From Erythroxylum novogranatense (lineage: Eukaryota > Streptophyta > Magnoliopsida > Malpighiales > Erythroxylaceae), in the NCBI GenBank assembly GCA_029891385.1, contig CM057228.1, positions 62,378,523 to 62,442,522 of the forward strand: a stretch of 64,000 nt of DNA, in the 5' to 3' direction. A program made the position numbers and the translations under genes. Below, one piece after another: positions 1 to 11,885 of the stretch (the first letter of the stretch is position 1; each line of letters starts with the position of its first letter). A model generated the notes under the pieces. That model saw nothing but the letters and a program-made list of their open reading frames with translations. It searched no databases and was not told the origin of the DNA.

Positions 1-858
1 TGTTTTGCTAGTGTTTGGATTCCGGACGGGAGAGTCCGATGATTTTGAGTTGTGTTTGAGATTATAGAAGTGTTTTTGAACCATTGCAGGTTTTGGGATA
101 GGATAAATGCAGCCAAGTTATCTTCTTAGAATTTTGTTAGAAAATAAATTGGAAAAGAAGAAAAATAAGATTTAGATGCTTAAAAGATGGAATTATGAGA
201 TTGGTATAAATGTTAAGAAGTTCGTTATGATTTGAGTGAGATAGTTTGTTATGATCTGAGTGAGATTCTGAAATGAATAAATTTTCAAGAAAAAGGAAAT
301 TGTATGATTTGCATGAGTTTGAGTAAAAATGGTTTAAGAAAAAGAAAAAGAAAAAAAAATTATACCGGATTTCGGTTGAGCTTAGTCTAAGGTTCCAACG
401 CAACTTTTCATTTCCTAAGATTTGCGCTTTCGGATGTCGGCATTTGTTTCCGCTTGCGATTTATATTCGATCCGCTTCGCTACTTTTGGTTTGATTTGAT
501 TCAATTCGCTTTGTGATCCGATTTGCATTTCGCTTCGCTTTGTTCGCTTTCACTTCGAGCCAATTCGCATTTGTTTCTGTTTCGTTCCGCTTCGCATTCG
601 AAAAGAATCCGTTCTTTCGATTCCTGCTTTAGGTCCTGTTTGTTTCATATCCGTTTTTCGTTTTCCGGTTCGTTTTGCTATTTTCGCTTTCCCTTTTATC
701 TCGTTTTAGCTATCTGCTACTTCATTTTTCGTTTCGCATCATCTATTACTTTGTTTCCGATTCGAAATTTCGATGCGAAATTTCCTTTTCCATTCGCTTT
801 CGTTTCCTTTGTTCTTCATTTTTCGGTTGGGATCCAGTTCCCGGATCGGGTCCCAACA
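1..858 (+). mobile_element. 3' end of a giant LTR (copy A)
   Basis: This block matches the last kilobase of the LTR at 48935-53912 by eye. It shares a 'ggattccgg..ggg' motif near its left edge, a 'tataccggattt..ggt' motif at about 361, and the closing '..gggtcccaaca' at 858. The sequence is dominated by 'ttcgctttcg'-type pyrimidine-rich repeats that create long but meaningless open frames. The left part lies outside the window. There is no coding content; I read it as a solo or nested LTR. Confidence 0.7.
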
Positions 859-3108
859 GAGCTTGTCTTTGAGTCCTTCTTGAAAAATGTAGATTTTTCT
901 TCTAGCTTTCCAATGCTTCCGACCGTGTCTGATTTGGAGCTCGGAATCAAAAGTTATGAGAGTTAGAAGTCGAGATAAATTGGATGAGGCGATCGCCGCA
1001 TGACGACGAGCGATCTTCGCCATTGTCGAGCTTGCGCATTTGGGGTCGATCTTTGGCCGACCGACCCCTCTTCTTTCTTTTGGCCATAACTATTTTTGTA
1101 GACCTCCAATTGACCTCATTTTCGAAGCGATGGATTTCTAAGATATTTTTCTATCTTTCTACACCTGATTTACCAGTATTGTTTTTAAATTGAAAAAGGT
1201 GGTTTGAAACAAAGTGTGGAGGTCGGCTGATCAAGTCTGAATATACTTTACTAATTTTGAGATATCTTGAGCTATAGAACTCCGATAGAAGCGATTTCTA
1301 TTTTAAATTAAACTAAAGACATAAACCTACAAGTTTTATGAAGGAACCAATCGGCAATTTAGCCTCTAAAGTTTTCAAATTCTGACATGAAGTCGGTAGA
1401 GGGTCAGTTTTTACTGTTTTCTTTAAGATAGTATTTTAACCATAACTCCTTCATTTCAAACCCAAATTGAGCGTTTTCAGTGGTGTTGGAATCGTGAGAT
1501 CATGAGGAACAATTTTCTTAAAAAGCCAATCCCAAATTTTCTATTAAAAGTTTCTCTATTTGTGGTCAGTATGTGTTCGGTTTTGGGTCCGCTATGCTTA
1601 TGTATACTTATGTATGCTTATATGGGTGCGAATGTTGGGCCTCGGAGACGGGGTCCAATAGGACCGCTATGCGGAAATGTACAGTACGTTCCATTTTGGA
1701 CCGACCCAAACCGTTTTGATGTGTTATGTGTTTTTGATTTTGTTTATATTTGTGATGCATTTATAATGTGATGCATTCATATTTTTGAAATTGTTCATGA
1801 TTTGTGAAAATTTTGAGAATTGTGAGAAATGAGAAATGTTCGTGAATTGTGAAGAATTTGAAGATTTTGAGAAATGATTAATTGTTGATTTTTCTGCCGT
1901 GAAATTATTTGAAATTGTTTAAGAATGATTTGAAAAGTTTTGAAAAATATGCTTTCGATGAATTTCCTACTGTGAGTTTTTTTTAATAAAATGACAAAAG
2001 TTTAGAAAATGATTTTTGCTTATTATTCGATTTATAAATGTGTTATCCACGAGCTGTAAAGCTCACCCCCTTTCATCCCCATCTCTAGGTTTCAATAAGG
2101 AGATCGGATGAAAGAAAGTCAAGACGTTCGTCCGTTACGTTTATTTATGATATGTTTTTGAAGTTAGATTTTTTTTTGTAAAGATAAGATTTTAGGCTTA
2201 TGTTGTGTATTGTGTATTTGGGATTATTGATATTGGTATTGTTTATGGCTTGGAATGCCATTAAGATTTCTGTAAGCATTAATTCATAAGGTGTATGAAT
2301 TATGGATTTGTGTATTGATTTTGAGTTACAAAATTTGTGTATGATTATGGGATATGAATTGTGATTGTTTATGAATATGATTGGTTTGGGTTTGGATTGA
2401 TTTATGAAATTGTAAATTGAATTGAGATTTGATTGAGACTTATTGAAGTGTTTTAGGTATAGGATTGTGTTTGTTTATGCTAGAATGCCAGACAGGAGGT
2501 CCGATGAATTGTGATGCTGGATTGTGTATGACTTGTGTGGATTGGTATGATTTATAGAAGTGAGTTTAAACCTTTTACAGATTTTTGGGTTTAATGAAAT
2601 ACAGTTGTTATGCTGCCCAATTTTTTGGAAAAAAAAGAATTGGTTAAAAGATGAATTATGGGATATGTAGGAGTGTATCAGACAAATTTTATGATTTGGG
2701 TTTTTGATTGGGGTAATGGAATTGATGAATTCCAAATTGAAGAAGTGTATTGCTTTGTATGAGATTAAGTCAAATGAAAATGAATGAAAAAAAAATTATA
2801 CCGGATTTGATCGGTTTAGATTAAATGTCTTATGGTTTCCAACGCGATAGTTTTCTACGCTTTTTGTTTTCGGATGTCGGATTAAGTTTTTGTTCTTAAG
2901 CGATTTGTTTCTTTTGTAAATTCGATTCACTTTCGTTAATCTTCCACTTTGTGTTTCGCTTTGATTCTGATCTAATTTGTTGTTGTTCGCCTTTGATTTC
3001 GATTGAACAATTCGATTCCTTTCATTTTTCGCTTTCCGCCACTTCGTTTTCCAGTTTGTATTTCCATTTTTTCGGTTGGATTCCGGTTCTTAGATCGAGT
3101 TCCAACAT
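859..3108 (+). mobile_element. Second giant-LTR copy (copy B), 5' part missing
   Basis: The block begins abruptly at the base after the CCAACA end of copy A, inside the LTR body. The 'tgaaaaatgtagattttt..' and 'ccataact' phrases match about 50020-50700. It continues through the 'gaccgctatgc..cagtacgttcc' and 'attatccacgagct' landmarks, also present at about 52321 and 52665, and ends '..gttccaaca' at 3108. It is shorter than the 48935-53912 copy because the part equivalent to roughly 51000-52200 is missing. The simplest reading is that copy A inserted into copy B, with the left part of copy B lying beyond the window. Confidence 0.65.
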
Positions 3109-4535
3109 TCTTTCTTGCCAAATAAAATAGATAGTAATGGTAAAGGCAACTTTGAGCATAGTTGAGTGCGATTATCCATTCCTTATGCTTCAAATAACCC
3201 AACTTAGGACATACTCCCAGTTATAACTAAAGTGAGGGATAGGGAATAAATGCAAGATTCCCTATAGGTATACTTATAAGTTCCTTATAAATAAATGCAA
3301 AACTAAATAAGTATACTTATAAGCCAAAAATCTGAATAGTTAAGTCCATGGTCACCCAACAAATCAAATCCATCCAATAAATTTTAATATGAGCATAGGT
3401 GATCAACAGTGTTATCATTTGCTAGCCATATTGTTGATATAATATAAGTAGGATAGCAACCTTTAATCATTTCCTTTATTATCTTGAGCATTAGTCTAAT
3501 CATTTAACATCTCAGTTCTTAATATTGCTCAGAAATAAATTTACTGACATATGTATAAACATATGAACAAAAGATAATGACAAGCATATGTAAAAGCATT
3601 GTCTATCTAGTTTCAACACAAGTTACACAGATTAAGCACAACTCCTACAACACATAATTTAGCATTTTAACCAAAGATGCAGAATCTAAGACCATAAACC
3701 TTTAAGGCAACATAAATTTACATCATTAATTGACCATAAAAGAACACATCATTCTTCATAAAAGCCAAAAACCTACACCTAGTACAACTAGCAATCCCAA
3801 GGTCTTCATTTGTTCCATAATTGCATTCAAGAGTGAGATGTGTCTTATATAAATCTTTATTTTCCTTTAAAAGGTCAGTAAGCAAGAGAAATGGCAGATA
3901 TGACAAATCATTTCCTAGGAGAGAATTATTATGTCAAAATTTCACAGGTTAGATTCCCCTGTGGAAGACATGAGTTTATCTAAAGAATTTGCAAAATGAA
4001 ATTAGATAGAATGTTTAGCTCTCAAATGGACATAGAGAAAGAAAGAGAATTCTTTCTATATGGAATAACAAATAAAATTGTATAGTAATCGCTATTCATC
4101 AACTTCTTATGAGTATTTCTTAATTCTCATTAAGTGACAACAAATATTATTGTTTTAGTGAACAATAATTGTTATTTCAAAGCCAACAGTTACTAATTAG
4201 TTAAGAATGGCTACCTTAAACTACAAACAGGATATCTTAAGACTTTTGAGGAATAGATACTAATAATATGGCATATAATTACTCTTAACTAAGTAAAGTA
4301 TTTAGGTCATAGAAATTCGTACTTTATACAACACCAACTAATGCATAAGAGAACCATCAAAATGAAATATGGATCTTTGTAGTTCCTAATTGTTCTGTCA
4401 TTTATGACACAAGTCAAATGCCACTCGTTTACCCATATGACTGAAATTGGACAAATTTTTTAGATATTTGTAGCTCATTTGTGAGAATTGAGATTGGGAT
4501 TGCTATTCCATTGTTCACGGGGAATCATATATAAA
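3109..4535. other. Unassigned AT-rich intergenic stretch
   Basis: I recognise no coding region, RNA gene or element end here. Small open frames (for example 3718-3906, minus) have no recognisable motif. The stretch lies between a giant LTR and an ABC transporter relic, so it may contain further decayed upstream parts of that gene. Confidence 0.4.
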
Positions 4536-5115
4536 GTAGAGAACCCATCATCTTCATAAATGAACCTGCATCATGCCTTGATTCTAGAGCAGCTACAGTT
4601 GTTTTGTGGACTATAGGAAATACAATGGATAACGGAAGAACTATTGTCTGCACGATACATCGACCGAGCAATGACATATTTGAAGCCTTTAATAGGAATA
4701 CCATAAACAAAAGAGGACCATAACCCTACTACATGGATGTTGGAGATCATTTCTCCTACGGTAGAAGCTTAACTTTATATTGACTTCACATAGATATATG
4801 TCCACTCTAATCTTTACTAGAAAGTAAGAAACAAGAGAGTTTAATATTCGCCCTTCATTCTGAACATGTAGAATGATGGTTCATTCTTATACTCTTATGT
4901 ATTGAATAAGCAATCAACAACTTATCAAAGAGCTAAGCATTCCCTAACTAGGTTATAAGGATCTTTGTTTCCCCTTATAGTATTTCCAAAGTTTCATAAA
5001 TCAACACAAGGCTTGTTTCTGGAAACAACACTGGTCATACTGAAGGAACTCACAATACAATGTTGTTTGATTCTTCACGACAATTCTCATTGTGACTTGT
5101 TTGGGTAGGGTGCTG
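4536..5115 (+). pseudogene. PDR-type ABCG transporter fragment, decayed
   Basis: Translated piecewise, the + strand shows the order of a pleiotropic drug resistance (full-size ABCG) protein. First comes a Walker B/D-loop region reading [14 protein letters not shown], followed by [19 protein letters not shown] at about 4640-4700. After a deletion comes NPTTWMLEIISPTVEA at about 4720-4770, then DFT*IYVHSNLY, then LIKELS at 4921, and finally HKACFWKQHWSY at about 5010-5040 and RNSQYN. These are the second nucleotide-binding domain, linker and start of the second membrane domain. The Walker B aspartate is changed to N, and there are at least six in-frame stops plus frameshifts. An intron-like gap of about 80 bases (about 4833-4911, starting GTAAG) interrupts it, so it is a genomic relic and not a processed copy. 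It is non-functional. ABCG membership is secure; the exact subfamily member is not. Confidence 0.85.
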
Positions 5116-5272
5116 CGTTTAAATGAAAAAGCACAACGTTGTAAACTAATATGGGACCACCTTCTTTAAAAATATTATGATGGGTTCCACATCAAAAATT
5201 TATTAAAATTTACGTTAGCAAAAATTTTGCCACGTCAATGGATAATTAACGATGACTTAACATTGTTAATGA

Positions 5273-5410
5273 TCAAGATTCAATTTGAACGTTTTTTCAA
5301 ACATCATGGTTCAATTTGAACGGTTTTACAAATATTAAGATTCATTTTGAACACCCTAAAATATTAGGGTCCATTTTAAATACCAATGCAAATGTTAGGA
5401 TTTATTTTGC
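5273..5410. repeat. Short diverged tandem repeats, about 30 bp unit
   Basis: About five units of the pattern 'TTcaaTTTgAAC g..ttaaatatta(g)gg' follow one another (starts near 5278, 5310, 5340, 5370, 5400). This is a low-copy AT-rich tandem repeat just outside the left edge of the duplicated promoter. No function is evident. Confidence 0.5.
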
Positions 5411-5491
5411 TCTATTATGTATACATGATGTCTTAATGCGTGCTTCTACAGGGTGTGAGTAGTTTTGTATATTATCATAAAAATTAGTGAT

Positions 5492-7234
5492 ATTTCAACA
5501 ATTATAATATTGTAATATCAAATCAAATCACAATATCATAATTGCTAATTAACTTAGAGATACTCCAGCAACTTCAATGTAGCAACAATATAATCATATC
5601 CCCGCTTCAATTTTAAAAAGAAAATAGAAAAAAGATTAATGAAGACAAAAACTTACCAAAAGAGAAAAGAGCCACGCGCTAGGTTTATACCGGTCAAGAA
5701 AACCATAAGACCACGGGAAGCAACTAAAACTTGATTGACACGTGCAAGACAAACGGCGCGAGTACAGAAATAATTTAAGGATTAGCGCGTGAAACTTTTA
5801 TGAGACACAATAAAAACGAGGCCTTGTCCCGAAAGTAAAATCAGAAGCGACGACTGTCTCTCTCTCTCATCTTTCGGCTTGCAGTTACAGGCTTCTTCAC
5901 TTGGGTCACGGTTGGTGCCCTCTTCGTCTTTATTGCTCTTGTTCAGCTGTTTGTTGGACTGTTGTTGTATTCTCTAAACTACGGTTTTTTTTTTCCGGCG
6001 TTTTTACTGTAACAATCAGGTAGTCAATTTATTCCTTTTATTCTCTTGGTTTTTTGATCGTCTAATTGGGTGCTTTTCCTTATCATCTACTCTTCCGTAA
6101 GTTTACTATTCTTTTTTGGGTGGTTTCATTTGTTATCTTTGCAATTGAAGCCTTTTGTTATCCAAGTTGTCTTTCAATTCTTAGGCATTCTTAATTGTGT
6201 GATCTACTTGGGTTTTGTGGATTTTTGGGCTTTGAAAAGTTGACCTTTGACGCGTTTTCTTCATAAGATTTCCGGGAAATATGGTATGCATGAAAAGCTT
6301 GATAATTTGGCTTTTGGGTATGGCAGAATTGTGAAACTTGTTTGAGCTTTAACCCATGTAATCGATTTGGGCGCTTTGTGCTTGATTTCTTGTTATAGAT
6401 TCTGAGCTTACGGATCTCTTGCTTTAGGGTTTTACATGTTTTTGTTTCATTCCAGGCATAAGCGTTTTGTTGAAATGAGTTCTAAGAATGTCCAATACGG
6501 ATAACTTCACATAATATTTACTGAAAAAATCTAACCAGGGCATATCTAATTGCTCACTTGTTTGATATTTTTCCCATTTTTAGCTCTGATTGTTTGCGTG
6601 GTACTTATTATGCCATTTGGAGATGGAAATGATAAGTTGGTAACCCTTTTCATTATTCCATTTATAATATGGTGAATTTAATACTAGCCAAGCAATTGGT
6701 TGAGTGTTTCAAACTTTTAACATTCGTAACACATTGTATGTCCATATAATCTAATCCTGATTAAATTATGGAAATGGGTGAGTTTTCTAAGCTTTTAGTA
6801 ATTGTGACATGCGTGCCCTCCTAGTCTGCTCCTCAATATGCATTTAGTTGACTTTTCTATACTTTTTAACATACTGATACATATTAAATGCCCCAAACAT
6901 TCCTAGCGGTTGCTAGTTCCAAGGCAGCTTGAATGTTTCCAAAACCTATTTTTGATTGGCATTCTATATGACTTTGTTTAACGTTTCTTGAATTCATGGT
7001 GAATCAATGTCTGAGAATTGGACTATGTTGTCTTTTGTTTTGCCTTTTACTACTGCACATTGATGTTTATTATTTGGTCACCCAACTTTTTAAAGCAATC
7101 TTGAATTTTATGCCCCCCACTTCATCTCCAATGCTTAGTATCAACAGGCCTCCATTTGAACAAGAAAAGTGACAAATACTAACAACAAATTAAATACCTA
7201 CCAAAGGAAGCATTTCTTATTACACAATGGGCAT
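5492..7234 (+). promoter_or_regulatory. Copy A of the kinase promoter and 5' leader (direct duplication)
   Basis: This block aligns almost end to end with 16832-18482, roughly nine bases in ten by eye. It starts at 'atttcaacaattataatat' and stops at the LTR boundary at 7235. It keeps the G-box CACGTG (5739-5744), a GCGCGTG motif, 'gagacacaataaaaac' near the inferred transcription start, the CT-rich leader, the 'cttgggtcacggttggtg' segment and a nine-codon uORF (6475-6504). Differences from copy B are about 90 extra bases in the promoter (about 5560-5660) and loss of a GT donor (copy B 'gaggtaacc' against 'atctaacc' at about 6530). No kinase coding sequence follows. It may be a dead duplicate, or it may supply the promoter and first exon for the SURP/CID gene downstream. 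Confidence 0.8.
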
Positions 7235-7396
7235 TGTGGGAAAGAATTTTCCTATTTCTCATATATTGAATAGGATTATACAACCATATATAGGACATTA
7301 CAATTAGGAATTTAAATCTGGAAAGTTATCTAAAGCTATCTAATGTAATCCCATAATTTAAGGGATTTTAAACTATAGCTGTTTAGTATCTCAACA
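7235..7396 (-). repeat. 162 bp LTR of the truncated copia element
   Basis: The LTR starts TGTGGGAAAG on the plus strand and ends ..TCTCAACA, directly beside the polypurine tract. No partner LTR was found in the window. Confidence 0.7.
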
Positions 7397-8125
7397 CTCC
7401 CCCTCAAGCTGAGGAATAGATGTCCTCCATTCCCAGCTTGTATATAAGATCATGAAAACTTGAACTATTCAACCCCTTTGTTAAAACATCAGCTACTTGA
7501 CATTCTGATGGAACATGGGACATACACACTAACCCTTCTTCCAATTTTTCTTTAATGAAATGTCTGTCAATCTCAATATGCTTTGTCCTATCGTGTTGTA
7601 TAGGATTATGAGCAATATTGATGGCTGACTTATCGTCACGGTAGAGTTTCATAGGGCTGTCCTTTTTGACTCTCAAATCATCTAGAATAATCTTCAGCTA
7701 GAGTAGTTCACACAATTCTTGAGCAATAGCCCTAAATTTTGATTCTGTAGATGACCTTACCACCACATCTGCTTCTTGCTCCTCCACGTTACCAAATTTC
7801 CTCCAAGAAATGTACAGTATTCTGTAGTTGATCTTCTATCCACTATGGAACCTGCATAGTCAGCATCGGTGTAAGCTTCTAGAGCAAGAGTATTGTTTTT
7901 CTTGAACAAAATTCCTTTTCTCGGACTGCCTTTCAATTAATGTAGCACCCTATAAGTAGCTTGAAGATGAGGCTCTCTTGGATCATGCATGAATTGATTG
8001 ATAATGCTTACCGCGTATGCTATGTCTGGCCAAGTGTGAGCGAGATATATGAGTCTACCAACTAGTCTTTGATACACCCTTTTATCAACAGTTGGTTCTT
8101 CTTTAGCTTACTCCAGAATTCGAAA
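7235..8125 (-). mobile_element. 5'-truncated Ty1/copia element
   Basis: Read on the minus strand this is the 3' end of a copia element. Degenerate reverse transcriptase/RNase H sequence runs from about 8110 down to 7404. The last intact stretch (7676-7404) carries KLYRDDKSAINIAHNPIQHD and DRHFIKEKLEEG, typical of copia RNase H. A polypurine tract follows (minus gagggggagtg, at 7397-7410), then a 162 bp LTR at 7235-7396 with TG...CA ends. The element sits exactly at the right edge of promoter copy A. The upstream part of the element is missing. Confidence 0.85.
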
Positions 8126-8239
8126 ATAACAGATGGTAGCAATGGAATAATGTTAGTTGTAGTTTGTTACTAAAAAGGGGAAATTGTTGTCTTGTGAGGA
8201 GAGAGGGACCCTCTCGAATTGGTTACCATTGTTTTAATT

Positions 8240-11200
8240 CACTGTTTCATCAACTCATGAATGGATTTATCTTGTTTTTTCTGATTGCGTTTCATTGAAT
8301 AAAGAGTCATTCATGAGTTGGGAGTAGATTGTTGAATTGGAATCCTATCAACTTCTAGGTGACCTAGAGGATATTGGTAAGCACCATATTGTTCCTCAGG
8401 CTAACTTAGATCCATTAGTCTCTCCACCTTTAGAGGTTTTACACATGGGAGCCAAGAAATGGAGATCTTCACTTGTCGATTATTTTTTGGAGAAAAGATT
8501 AGTGTTCCCACTTGTTCAAAATTGGGCTAATTGCAACTAGAAAAAGGGTAGCCTAGAGAATGTTATGTTGAGTGGAGATGATTTTTATATCTTCAAATTT
8601 TCAACTGAAGCATAGGCACAAAGAATCATAGATGTTGGATCTTGAAATATCCAAGGACATCCGTTTTGCATCAAAAAATGGTGCATTTGAATGACCGAGG
8701 ACAGGAAACTCTTGAAATTAGTACCTATTTGGGTTACTTTTCATGGAGCCCCATTGAAATATTGGTCGTCAGAGGGACTTAGCTATGTAGCAAGTAAAAT
8801 TAGGAAGCCATTATGTCTTGATGAGATTATAATTAGGCTTAAAATGATATGCATCTACATTGAAATAGTCCTTGGAGAAGCACTTTCAGAATCTATCAAA
8901 ATACTAAAACCTAATGAAGCTGGGTCCTTGATTGAAGTCTCTATGAAGGTAACTTACATGTGAAAGCCAGATTTGGGAGAAAAGAAAATGAAGTGGGTCC
9001 TAAAGAACCCCAATCATCAAGTAATTGTTCATGGTAAGTCTTAGGTTGAAGCCCCTAACCAAATTCAAGAGGAGAATACTTAGGGTGCTCCTAACCAAGA
9101 ATCCAGTTTGGAACTTCCCCAAATAATGATCAACCAGCTGGGGCTACTAGCAACCAGTACTTTCCTAGGGAAACCTTAGGAAACAAAACTTAAGGACAAT
9201 GAAGGGGAAGGGAAGAATATTACTAAAATAGAAAAAGGTCACTTTGACTTTCCCAATGAGGGGATTGCCATCCCTCTAGAAACTAAAGTTAATTCACCAA
9301 ATGATCTAGTCCAAGGTCCTTCAGGTCATGCAAGAAATCTAAGTGGAAAAAGAAAGGTTCAACTCATTAATCAAGATTTTAGTATGGAAACTTAGAGGTT
9401 TAAACAACTACAATAAACAGTTGGCTATTAAGGACCTTATAGGCCTTAAAAGGCCGCATTTTGATGGTTTAGTAGAGACCAATATAAAAACGACACAATT
9501 GAAAACATGTTATGGTTTATAAACAAGGGTTGGCCTATCTCAAGTAATCATAAATTCTATTACAATGGTCAAATCATTGTCAGGTCTTTCAGCTGAAGAA
9601 CTGACAATGCACTAGTCAATTCCTCCATTGTGAGTTTATAAGACTTTTTGATCAAGCCCTTATAAGCCTCACTATAATATATGCCTTTAATAGGGAATTC
9701 TAGAGACATTTGTTATGGAGTGATTTAAGGTTATTAGGGTCAACCTTAAATACCCTTGGTCTTTATTAGGTGACTTTAATCGTGTCATATCTTTGGGGGG
9801 AAGTGATAGGGTATAATTCATCCCCTATACTGAAGTTTGATGCGCTCCAATCTCTAACTAGGGACCTAGGCTTGGAAGATTTTAAGTTCTCTGGTTACAT
9901 CCACGCTTGGATTAATAACCAATCTGGGAAGTGGCTACTATAGAAAAAACTGGATAGATGCTTGGTAAACTCCTCCTGGTTGTCTACCTTCCCTCAGATT
10001 CTTGCCAACTTTGGTAGCCCACTAGTGTCAGACCACTCTCCTGTATTAATCCAAGAATTGTCTGTACCAACAAAAGGAAGGCCACATTTAGATTTTTCAT
10101 CTCAATGCTTGGTGAGCCTGGTTTTAGAGAAGCCATCATGAGAGGTTTGGCAATTACTCGTACAAGGACTTACAGGTGCATTCAGAGCTTGAAAATTATT
10201 AAAGAAGTATTGAAGAGCCTACAAAAAATTAGCCCTGAACCTATGGAGGTTATTAAACGAATGTCACTGGGATCTCTTATTGCTTATCAAGAGAACTTAA
10301 CCTCTAATCTTGAATATCAATACATCAAATATCAATACATCTAATCTTGAATATCAATACATCAAATAGACTCTCTACTATGACAAAAATCAAGAATGCT
10401 CTGGCTAAAGGAGGGGGCAAGGAACACCAAATATTACTATAATGGACTTTTATTCTTGACAAATTACATGCTTTCGGTTTCCATAACAAGTGATATAGGT
10501 CTGCATCACAACATTATCATACTCATTATTAGCGAAGAACCCATGAGGCTCTTCAAGGCTATCAAAGGTCTAAGGCAAGGTGACCCCTTGTCCACTCTTT
10601 TAGTTTCCATCAGTATGGGAGTCTTTATTAGAATGACTAGAGCCAAAATCTCAAGAGATCTGGGGATCAAATTCTGCCAAAAGTGCTCCAAATAGAAGAT
10701 ATTCCAGCTATCCTTTGCAGATGACCTCATAAGTGGTGCTAATAAAGCTTCTACCAACTTGCCCATGTCGTCTCTTAATAAAGGATTAAATCCATAAGGA
10801 TATGTTATGTTGTCATATACCCATTAGGATAAGGATTTGTTATGATTCCTATATCCATTAGGATTTGTTTCTGTTTTATTTTATTTTAAGTTTCCTAGTT
10901 AGGATGGTTTTCTTGTCCGGCAAGAAAAGAAATAAGTTAGCTTTAGAAAAGGATTCCAATCAATCCTTTTCACATTAGAATTAGGACTCTTATATACCAT
11001 AGTTAGGGCTATAAAAGGGAGGCTTAACTTATGTTTTAAGCAGCCCAAAAAACGTTATTATTTCTAATAAAGCTTCTGCAGAAATTCTTCTGAGAGAGTG
11101 TCTTTTCTTGCTTATGAAATCCTAAGTTTTATGCTTGGATTTGGTTATGAGATTAACCTAAAATCTCTTCCTAATTACTTCCGCTGTGTCATCTCTGGAC

Positions 11201-11885
11201 CAATTCTGTTTTTTTTTTTCATCTGTTGCTCAAGTTCAGACCCTCATCTAAATAACTTGATCTTATGAAAAAGGCTTACAACTATGTAGTCTCCCTTTCA
11301 ACTACCTGGGTGTTCCTGTCACTGAGGAAAGACTCACCTCTTTTAGACTGCTCCCCCCTCCTAGAATCCATCAACAGGAGGTTAAACAACTGGACCAACA
11401 AATTCCTATGCTATAGGGGAAGACTGCAGTTGGTAATTTATGTCCTCAATAATCTGTCTACTTATTGGTGTTCACATATGGTTCTATCTAAACGAATAAT
11501 AAAGGAGATTGAAAAAAACTGAGGGACTTATGGATTGGCATTAACAGCTGCAAAAAATCTCTAAGGTGAAATGTTCCAAAATCTGTCAAACCAAGTAGCT
11601 TGGAGGACTAGGCATTACATCATTTGAAGTTTATGAGTAAATCCTTAATGGACAAAAGATGTTGGAAATTATGTCAGGAAAAAGAAGACTTATGGGTCAA
11701 TTGGACTCACATAGGACAGTATTTGGATAGTCTCCATCAACCCCAACATTTCCTGGACTCTGCAACAGATTCAAAAAACAATAGAATGAATGCATTCAGT
11801 TATAAGGCACAAAATTGGTAATGGCCAAAATATTTTTTTTTGTCTGATCAATGGCACCAATCTGTTCTTTCATATTGATTTTTCC
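8240..11885 (+). mobile_element. L1-type LINE, 3'-truncated and decayed
   Basis: The plus strand shows the plant LINE order. An ORF1-type DUF4283 region comes first (about 8430-8960: KWRSSLVDYFLEKRL, then KYWSSEGLSYVASKIRKPL). An endonuclease start follows at about 9390 (KLRGLNNYNKQLAIKDLI). Reverse transcriptase comes next (about 10540 GLRQGDPLSTLLVSISMGVF; about 10715 FADDLISGA in place of FADDLLIF). RT-thumb sequence continues with SINRRLNNWTNKFLCYRGRL at about 11370 and HKIGNGQNIFF at about 11805. Stops and frameshifts are frequent. The terminal zf-RVT domain and poly(A) tail are absent, so the copy is broken at its 3' end, opposite to the usual 5' truncation. A roughly 350 bp insertion splits the RT. 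Confidence 0.85.
10788..11136 (+). mobile_element. LTR-like insertion inside the LINE reverse transcriptase
   Basis: The RT reading breaks off after 'SSLNKGL' (about 10785) and resumes at 'GFGYEINLKS' (about 11138). The intervening 350 bases have a TATA-like ctataaaaggga (about 11010) followed by aataaa (about 11068), as in an LTR promoter and R region. GGATT occurs on both sides (10783-10787 and 11137-11141) and could be a target duplication. The ends do not read TG...CA at those points, so the exact borders and class are uncertain. Confidence 0.45.

Noticed and set aside
523..966. 147-codon open frame on + and its antisense partner
   Set aside because: It lies in pyrimidine-rich LTR sequence (repeats of ttcgctttcg) and crosses the LTR end at 858; composition explains the open frame.
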